Shown here in pieces: positions 59,101 through 64,000 of a DNA stretch of 64,000 bases. The stretch spans positions 1 to 64,000 of the forward strand of contig CALBSQ010000056.1 of assembly GCA_937967325.1 (NCBI GenBank), written 5' to 3'. Within the stretch, counting starts at the first letter, position 1, and every line of letters starts with the position of its first letter. The stretch is from an uncultured Chloroflexota bacterium (GTDB lineage Bacteria; Chloroflexota; UBA4733). The position numbers and the translations under genes are program-made. Under the pieces are notes generated by a model. That model ran no database searches and was not told the DNA's origin. It was given only the letters and a program-made list of their open reading frames with translations.

Positions 59101-59129
59101 TTGACAGATCGGCTGTCGTCACGTATTCT
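59101..59129 (+). promoter_or_regulatory. Sigma70-type promoter for the ClpN-RHH/ABC operon
   Basis: TTGACA (59101-59106), a 17-base spacer and TATTCT (59124-59129) make a near-consensus housekeeping promoter, the clearest in the window. Transcription should start near 59136, about 60 bases before the ATG at 59195. Confidence 0.75.
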
Positions 59130-59142
59130 ACTTTCGTGATTC

Positions 59143-59155
59143 GTATCTCAGATAC
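59143..59155. promoter_or_regulatory. Perfect 13-bp palindrome just downstream of the promoter, likely operator
   Basis: GTATCTCAGATAC is fully symmetrical about the central C and lies about 8-20 bases after the likely transcription start. A repressor bound here would block the promoter. The RHH domain in the first gene of the operon is the natural candidate. Confidence 0.6.
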
Positions 59156-59194
59156 ATCGTCCCGTCCCATGGTGCAGAGGAGGCACACTCCAAG

Positions 59195-60037
59195 ATGAAC
59201 GATCGATTCGGCGGCTTGTCTCCGCGTGCCAAAAAGGTGCTCGCCCTGGCGCTGGACGAGGCGCGCCGGTTCAACCACGCCTACGTCGGCAACGAGCACC
59301 TCCTGATCGGCCTGGCGCGGGAGAGTGAGGGCGTCGCGGCCAAGGCGCTGGTCCGCGTCGGCGTCGACGCCCCCCGCTTGCGTGAGGCGCTGCTGTTCCA
59401 CACCACGCCGGGCGACCACCCCGTCGAGGGCGAGCCGCCCCTCACACCGCGCCTCGAGCGGGTTCTGGCGCTGGCGGGCGAGGAGGCGCTCGCGCGGAAG
59501 AGCCCGCTGATCGGCACCGAGCACCTGCTGCTGGCGCTGCTGCGCCAGGATGAGCGACGCGAGGCGGGCTGGATCGCCCTCCTCATGCTCGAGACGGCGG
59601 GAGCCCAACCGGAGCAGGTGCGCTCGGCGGTGCTGGAGGAGTGCTTGCGGGCGGAGGTGCTGGCGAGGTCACTCAGTGTGTCGGGTACGCGGGACAGCGT
59701 CGTCACCTGCCGCGTCGATCAACGCGCGCTGGAGACGCTGGACGCCCTGGTGGAGGCGGGCGTCTACACCACGCGCAGCGAGGCCGCCGCCCGCCTCATC
59801 CGGGCAGGCATCGAGGCCAATCAGCCCCTGCTGGTGAAGGTCTTCGCGGCGGTCGCGGAGATCCGCCGCGTGCGCGGCGAGACCCAGGCCCTGACGCAGA
59901 CCTGGAAGGAGGGCCACGCCGGTGCGTCCGTTGGGCCCACCCCCGATCAGGAGCGCTGGACGGTTCCGCACGATGAGGAGGGATGGACCCTTCCGCATCA
60001 GCGCGAGCACGCCACTGAGCAGACGAAACGGGACTAA
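59195..60037 (+). CDS. ClpC-type N-domain protein fused to a ribbon-helix-helix DNA-binding domain
   Basis: The 280-residue protein starts with two Clp_N repeats (residues 8-70 and 84-150): FNHAYVGNEHLLIGLARE and SPLIGTEHLLLALLRQ, as in the substrate/adaptor-binding domain of ClpC. No AAA+ ATPase follows. Residues 167-208 are an RHH DNA-binding fold: SVVTCRVDQRALETLDALV and TTRSEAAARLIRAGI. The tail carries two WTxPH motifs. ATG 59195 has AGAGGAGG upstream and a strong promoter with a 13-base palindrome. In mycobacteria a stand-alone ClpC-N-like protein (ClpC2) is known to bind ClpC-targeting drugs and to repress its own gene. Here a similar ligand sensor would control the ABC exporter that starts 34 bases on. 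That role is inference. Confidence 0.82.
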   Translation: MNDRFGGLSPRAKKVLALALDEARRFNHAYVGNEHLLIGLARESEGVAAKALVRVGVDAPRLREALLFHTTPGDHPVEGEPPLTPRLERVLALAGEEALARKSPLIGTEHLLLALLRQDERREAGWIALLMLETAGAQPEQVRSAVLEECLRAEVLARSLSVSGTRDSVVTCRVDQRALETLDALVEAGVYTTRSEAAARLIRAGIEANQPLLVKVFAAVAEIRRVRGETQALTQTWKEGHAGASVGPTPDQERWTVPHDEEGWTLPHQREHATEQTKRD

Positions 60038-60071
60038 CGCGGCCGGATAGGCGGGGAGGGAGGCCAGGGCC

Positions 60072-61832
60072 GTGGGCGAAGCGCTGCGCCGCTACTGGGC
60101 GTTGCTCGCGACCTACCTCCGGCCGCAACGGCGGCGGGTGGTCGTGCTGGCGGCGCTCCTACTCGGCAACGTCGGCCTGCAGTTGGTCAACCCGCTCGTC
60201 GTGCGCCGCTTCATCGACGCGGCCAGGTCGGCCGGTCCGCTGACGACGCTCTCCGGCCTCGCCATCCTGTTCCTCGGCCTGGCGGCCCTCTCCCAGGTAA
60301 CCACCGTCCTGGAAGCCTACGTGGCCGAAAACGTGGGCTGGACGGCGACGAACCGCCTGCGGGGCGACCTCGCCGCCCACCTGCTCGGGCTGGATATGCC
60401 CTTCCACCACGCCCACCGCCCCGGCGAGCTGCTGCAACGCGTCGACGGCGACGTCGGCCTGCTGGCCAACTTCTTCTCCCGCTTCACCGTGAGCGTGCTG
60501 GCCAGCTTGTTGCTGCTCCTGGGCGCCCTGGTCGTGCTGCTCGGGATCGACTGGCGGCTCAGCCTGGCTTTCGCCGTCTACGCCGCGGTTGGGCTGGTCC
60601 TGCTCTACCGGGTCCGCCGCCTGCCCCTGCCCTACCAGCGGGCGAGCCGGCAGAGCTTCGCCAACCTGTATGGGTACCTCGGCGAGTGGCTCGCCGGGAC
60701 CGAAGACATCCGCTCCCGCGGCGCGGTCGGCTACGTCCTGCGCGGCCTGTACCAGCAGCTGCGCGAGCGGCTGCGGGCCGGCCGCGCCGTGACGGCGGTG
60801 ACCGTGCTGGCACTGTGGGGCCCCATGTGGCTGATCGCCGCCCTCGGCGCCGCGCTCGCCTACGTCGTCGGCGGCGCCCTCTTCCGCGCCGGCGCGATCA
60901 GCCTCGGCACCGTCTACCTCCTGGTCAGCTACGCCGCCGTGATTAGCCAGCCGCTCCTCCGGCTGTCGAGCCAGGTGCAGGATTTCCAGCAAGCGACGGT
61001 GGGCATCGGCCGGGTGCAGGAGCTGCTGGCGCTGCGGAGCGCCATTCCGGACGGCCGGGGCGCTGCGCTGCCTGCCGGCCCCCTGTCCGTCGAGTTCGCC
61101 GGCGTCTCCTTCGCCTACGGCGCCGGCCGCCCCGTGCTCCACGACATCTCCTTCGGCGTGCCGGCGGGCGCGGTCCTGGGCGTGCTCGGGCGCACCGGCA
61201 GCGGCAAGACGACGCTCACCCGGCTGCTCCTGCGCCTCTACGACCCCACGGCCGGCGCCGTCCGGCTGGGCGGGGCGGGCGCCCTCTGGGCGCTGCGCGA
61301 CGTCCGGCAGCGCGACGTCCGGGAGCGGGTGGCGATGGTGTCGCAGGACGTGCAGCTCCTGCACGGCTCCGTCCGCGACAATCTCACCTTCTTCGACCCC
61401 TCCGTGCCCGACGCCCGCCTCGTGCAGGCGCTGCGCGAGCTGGGGCTCGGGGAGTGGCTGGCCACCCTGCCGCGAGGGCTGGACACCGAGCTGGCGGCCG
61501 ACGGCGCCCGGCTCTCCGCCGGCCAGGCGCAGTTGCTGGCCTTCGCCCGCGTCTTCCTGCGCGACCCGGGCCTGGTCATCCTGGACGAGGCGTCCTCGCG
61601 CCTGGACCCGGTCACTGAGCGCCTGATCGAGCGCACCATCGATCGGCTGCTGCACGGGCGGACGGCCATCATCGTCGCCCACCGGCTGGCGACGGTGCAG
61701 CGCGCCGACGCAGTGCTGATCCTGGACGGCGGGCGGATCGTCGAGCACGGCAGCAGGGCGGCGCTGGCGCGCGACCCCTCGTCCCGCCTGGCCGGCCTGC
61801 TGCGCACCGGCCTGGAGGTGGCGTTCGCGTGA
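60072..61832 (+). CDS. ABC exporter half-transporter (consensus catalytic Glu, altered signature)
   Basis: The 586-residue protein has a six-helix transmembrane domain (residues 15-300) and an ATPase domain: Walker A LGRTGSGKTTL, Q-loop VSQDV, signature LSAGQ (Ala for Gly), Walker B LVILDEASS with catalytic Glu, and switch His in IVAHRL. The GTG at 60072 has GGGAGGGAGG about nine bases upstream. It overlaps the next gene by four bases (GTGA). The two halves should make a heterodimer with one active ATP site, as in TM287/288 and BmrCD-type exporters. It is probably co-transcribed with the ClpN-RHH gene. Confidence 0.9.
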   Translation: MGEALRRYWALLATYLRPQRRRVVVLAALLLGNVGLQLVNPLVVRRFIDAARSAGPLTTLSGLAILFLGLAALSQVTTVLEAYVAENVGWTATNRLRGDLAAHLLGLDMPFHHAHRPGELLQRVDGDVGLLANFFSRFTVSVLASLLLLLGALVVLLGIDWRLSLAFAVYAAVGLVLLYRVRRLPLPYQRASRQSFANLYGYLGEWLAGTEDIRSRGAVGYVLRGLYQQLRERLRAGRAVTAVTVLALWGPMWLIAALGAALAYVVGGALFRAGAISLGTVYLLVSYAAVISQPLLRLSSQVQDFQQATVGIGRVQELLALRSAIPDGRGAALPAGPLSVEFAGVSFAYGAGRPVLHDISFGVPAGAVLGVLGRTGSGKTTLTRLLLRLYDPTAGAVRLGGAGALWALRDVRQRDVRERVAMVSQDVQLLHGSVRDNLTFFDPSVPDARLVQALRELGLGEWLATLPRGLDTELAADGARLSAGQAQLLAFARVFLRDPGLVILDEASSRLDPVTERLIERTIDRLLHGRTAIIVAHRLATVQRADAVLILDGGRIVEHGSRAALARDPSSRLAGLLRTGLEVAFA

Positions 61833-63622
61833 GGTATGGCCATCTGCTCTGGCGGTTCTTCTGGTATCAGCGCCGGCGCTATTCGCTCTTCGCCGCCCTC
61901 ACCCTGCTGAACGCCGCCATCCTGCTGCTCCCGGCCTTCCTCGCCCGCGCTTTCTTCGACAGGCTGGGCGGGTATGCGCCGGTCGTCCCAGATATCCTCG
62001 TCCTGGCGGCGCTGGTGCTGCTGGTCCAACTGGCGCGGACCGTGACGAGCCTGGCATCCGGTGTGACGAACATCCAGGCCGGCTTCACCAGCAAGGCGCT
62101 GGTGCGCGTCAACGTCATGCGGCGCATCCTGACGCGGCCCGGCGCCCAGGCCCTGCCCGGCCCCGCCGGCGACGCCATGAACCGGCTGCTGGAGGACGGC
62201 GATGCCCTCGACCTCTTCCTGAGCGCGCTGATCACCTCCGCGGGGCAGGGCGTCTTCGCCCTCGCTGCGCTCGGGACGATGCTGCGGATCGACTGGCAGA
62301 TCACGCTGGTGGTCTGCCTCCCCTTTGTGGCCGTCGTCGCGGCGGCGCAACTGGTCAACGCCCGCTACAGCCGCTACCGCCGGGCCAGTCGGGAGACGAC
62401 GGGCCGGGTCGCCGGCGCCCTCGCCGAGTGCTTCGGCGCGGTCCAGGCGATCAAGGTGGCGAACGCCGAAGGTCACATCATCGCCCGGTTGGGCCGGCTC
62501 AACGAGGCGCGCCGCCAGGCCGGCCTCCAGGAACGCCTCTTCGACGCGACGATGGGATCCGTCTTCGCCGGCGCCGTGACGCTGGGCGCCGGCGTCATCC
62601 TGCTGCTCGCCGGCCGGGCGATGCGGGCGGACGCCTTCACCGTCGGCGACTTCGCGCTGTTCAGCTACTTCCTCGGCTCGGTCGGCGAGGCCATCCGCTC
62701 CTTCGGCGGCATCCTCGCCGGCGCCAGGCGGACCGGCGTCTCCTTCGAGCGCCTGGCCGAGCTGCTGCAAGGGGAGCCGGCCGAGGCGCTGGTGCGGCCC
62801 GGCCCGGTACACCTGACGGGCGAGCTGCCGCGCCTCGCCCTCATCCCGGCCACGGCGAGCGACCGCCTGGAGCGGCTGGAAGTGTCCGGACTGCGCTACC
62901 ATTATCCCGGCTCGGCGCACGGCATCGCGGATGTCGACCTGAGCGTGGCCCGAGGCTCCTTCACGGTGATTACGGGGCGAATCGGCGCCGGCAAGACGAC
63001 GCTGCTGCGGGTGCTCTTGGGATTGTTGCCGATGGATGCCGGCGAGGTCCGCTGGAACGGCCGGCTCGTGGACGACCCGGCGGGCTGGTTCGTCCCGCCG
63101 CGCGGCGCCTACACGCCGCAGGCGCCGCGCCTCTTCAGCGAGTCGGTGCGCGAGAACATCCTCCTGGGGCTACCCGCCGAGGAGGTCGAACTCGCCGGGG
63201 CGATCCGCCTGGCGGCGCTGGAGCAGGACGCTGGCGAGCTGGAACAGGGTCTCGATACCCTGGTCGGGCCGCGCGGCGTCAAGCTCTCCGGCGGCCAGGT
63301 GCAGCGCGTGGCGGCCGCGCGCATGTTCGTCGCCGCGCCGGAGCTACTGGTGATCGACGACCTCTCCAGCGCCCTGGACGTGGAGACGGAGCGCACGCTC
63401 TGGGAGCGGCTGTTCGAGCGTCGCGAGTTCACCTGCCTCGCCGTCTCTCACCGTCGCGCAGCTTTGCAGCGGGCCGACCAGATCGTCGTGCTGCAAGACG
63501 GACGTATGGAGGATCAGGGCACGCTCGCCGAGCTGCTCGGGCGCTGCGAGGAGATGCGCCGGCTGTGGGCGGGAGACCAGGAGACGGTCAAGGACGGGGT
63601 GGCCGGCGCACCTCGTCGGTAG
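61829..63622 (+). CDS. ABC exporter half-transporter (Walker B Glu replaced by Asp)
   Basis: The 597-residue partner also has six helices and an ATPase domain: Walker A TGRIGAGKTTL, signature LSGGQ (canonical), Walker B LLVIDDLSSALD with Asp in place of the catalytic Glu, and switch His in AVSHRR. Together with LSAGQ in the first half, this gives one degenerate ATP site (this Walker pair with LSAGQ) and one active site (the other Walker pair with LSGGQ), the known arrangement for heterodimeric exporters. Its GTG overlaps the stop of the first half-transporter gene. Confidence 0.9.
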   Translation: MRYGHLLWRFFWYQRRRYSLFAALTLLNAAILLLPAFLARAFFDRLGGYAPVVPDILVLAALVLLVQLARTVTSLASGVTNIQAGFTSKALVRVNVMRRILTRPGAQALPGPAGDAMNRLLEDGDALDLFLSALITSAGQGVFALAALGTMLRIDWQITLVVCLPFVAVVAAAQLVNARYSRYRRASRETTGRVAGALAECFGAVQAIKVANAEGHIIARLGRLNEARRQAGLQERLFDATMGSVFAGAVTLGAGVILLLAGRAMRADAFTVGDFALFSYFLGSVGEAIRSFGGILAGARRTGVSFERLAELLQGEPAEALVRPGPVHLTGELPRLALIPATASDRLERLEVSGLRYHYPGSAHGIADVDLSVARGSFTVITGRIGAGKTTLLRVLLGLLPMDAGEVRWNGRLVDDPAGWFVPPRGAYTPQAPRLFSESVRENILLGLPAEEVELAGAIRLAALEQDAGELEQGLDTLVGPRGVKLSGGQVQRVAAARMFVAAPELLVIDDLSSALDVETERTLWERLFERREFTCLAVSHRRAALQRADQIVVLQDGRMEDQGTLAELLGRCEEMRRLWAGDQETVKDGVAGAPRR

Positions 63623-63690
63623 TCAATCTGAGCCTAGGTCCCAAGGATAGCGTTCGTGGCCGGTCATCTCACTGGCGCTGCCCGGCCCGC

Positions 63691-63924
63691 ACGCAGAAAG
63701 AAGACTGCCTCCACCGGCTCAGGGCTGATTGCGTGGTCGCGATCGGGAACGGCGTCAACGACGCTCGGATGCTTCGAGCGGCGGCCCTTGGCATCGCCGC
63801 GTTGGGTCGTGAAGGGCTGGCTACGGCAGCGCTCCAAGCGGCCGACGTTGTCGTCGCAAGCATCGAGGATGCGCTTGATCTTGTCCTGCAACCCGAACGC
63901 ATGGCAGCGACGCTGCGGGCATGA
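63691..63924 (+). pseudogene. HAD-superfamily (P-type ATPase-like soluble domain) C-terminal fragment
   Basis: The frame ends with VVAIGNGVNDARMLRAAALG and IAALGREGLATAALQAADVV and then a terminal helix, which is the last part of soluble P-type-ATPase-like HAD phosphatases (GNGxND motif). The nucleophile Asp motif and the first about 60 residues are missing; upstream sequence reads as non-family. The gene is therefore 5'-truncated. The remaining 76 bases of the window show nothing. Confidence 0.5.
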
Positions 63925-64000
63925 GGTGGGCCCGCGGCGTGACGCGCCGCGCCCACGCGGCAGGCGTCGACGCTCCTCGCAGCCCAGTCACTGCGTATCC

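Noticed and set aside
60159..62920. Two long minus-strand frames opposite the ABC exporter genes
   Set aside because: Both mirror the codon pattern of the ABC genes and encode Gln/Glu/Arg-rich sequence without family similarity.

Overview
The window is a gene-dense, GC-rich bacterial chromosome segment. Several features point to a Chloroflexota, probably Thermomicrobia-like: Tat-type lipoprotein substrate-binding proteins with long Ser/Ala/Thr linkers after the lipobox, several Uma2-family endonuclease genes, families of short palindromic repeats of the TCATCCTGAGC type, many sugar isomerase and Gfo/Idh/MocA genes, and frequent GTG/TTG starts. This placement is inference from gene content; there is no rRNA or tRNA gene in the window to confirm it.

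Layout. (1) 1-6.2 kb: an amidohydrolase tail, then a CUT1-type sugar ABC uptake operon (binding protein, two permeases, no ATPase) with an AAC(3)-family acetyltransferase, facing a sugar-phosphate isomerase. (2) 6.5-10.1 kb: a membrane hybrid histidine kinase and, convergent to it, an unusual regulator with a sigma4-like helix-turn-helix, a decayed ATPase domain and a receiver. (3) 10.3-15 kb: a second CUT1 operon ending in a DegT/DnrJ-type aminotransferase. (4) 15.4-18.2 kb: a flavin disulfide oxidoreductase, a DUF1684 protein and a deiodinase-like redox protein whose active-site codon is an in-frame TGA followed by a SECIS-like hairpin, i.e. a likely selenoprotein. (5) 18.6-27.6 kb: a Crp-type regulator, a methyltransferase, a secreted glycosidase-like protein, then a co-directional cluster of a Tes-like radical SAM protein, a Cys-rich methyltransferase, a PiT transporter, an alpha/beta hydrolase and a CDP-alcohol phosphatidyltransferase, which looks like a lipid-modifying locus. 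Debris of a second crp and a second methyltransferase shows that the region was once partly duplicated. (6) 27.8-39.7 kb: mixed accessory genes, including Uma2 endonucleases, a large NB-ARC/TPR regulator, an orphan binding protein with a PhyH dioxygenase, a PadR-DUF1992-ClbS/DfsB operon, a serine hydrolase-NUDIX pair and a RHH/ParE toxin-antitoxin pair. (7) 39.8-47.7 kb: a carbohydrate catabolic regulon on the minus strand (Gfo/Idh, three isomerases, one of them broken, a dehydrogenase and a binding protein), divergent from a GntR/FCD regulator and an SDR with a clear palindromic operator between them. (8) 47.8-50.2 kb: a TetR-controlled MFS exporter with stacked palindromic operators. (9) 50.2-58.7 kb: a gene graveyard (truncated MFS, Uma2, NmrA, transposase, Ada-MFS chimera, Rpn) with an intact FUSC membrane protein, SDR and Uma2 gene between the relics. 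(10) 59.1-63.6 kb: a strong sigma70 promoter with an adjacent palindrome drives a ClpC-N-domain/ribbon-helix-helix fusion and a heterodimeric ABC exporter, then a HAD-family fragment.

Most interesting: the ClpN-RHH repressor plus exporter unit, which could sense ClpC-targeting compounds; the Tes-like lipid cluster; and the deiodinase-like selenoprotein next to a dedicated flavin reductase. No CRISPR array, phage module, complete insertion sequence or RNA gene was found.
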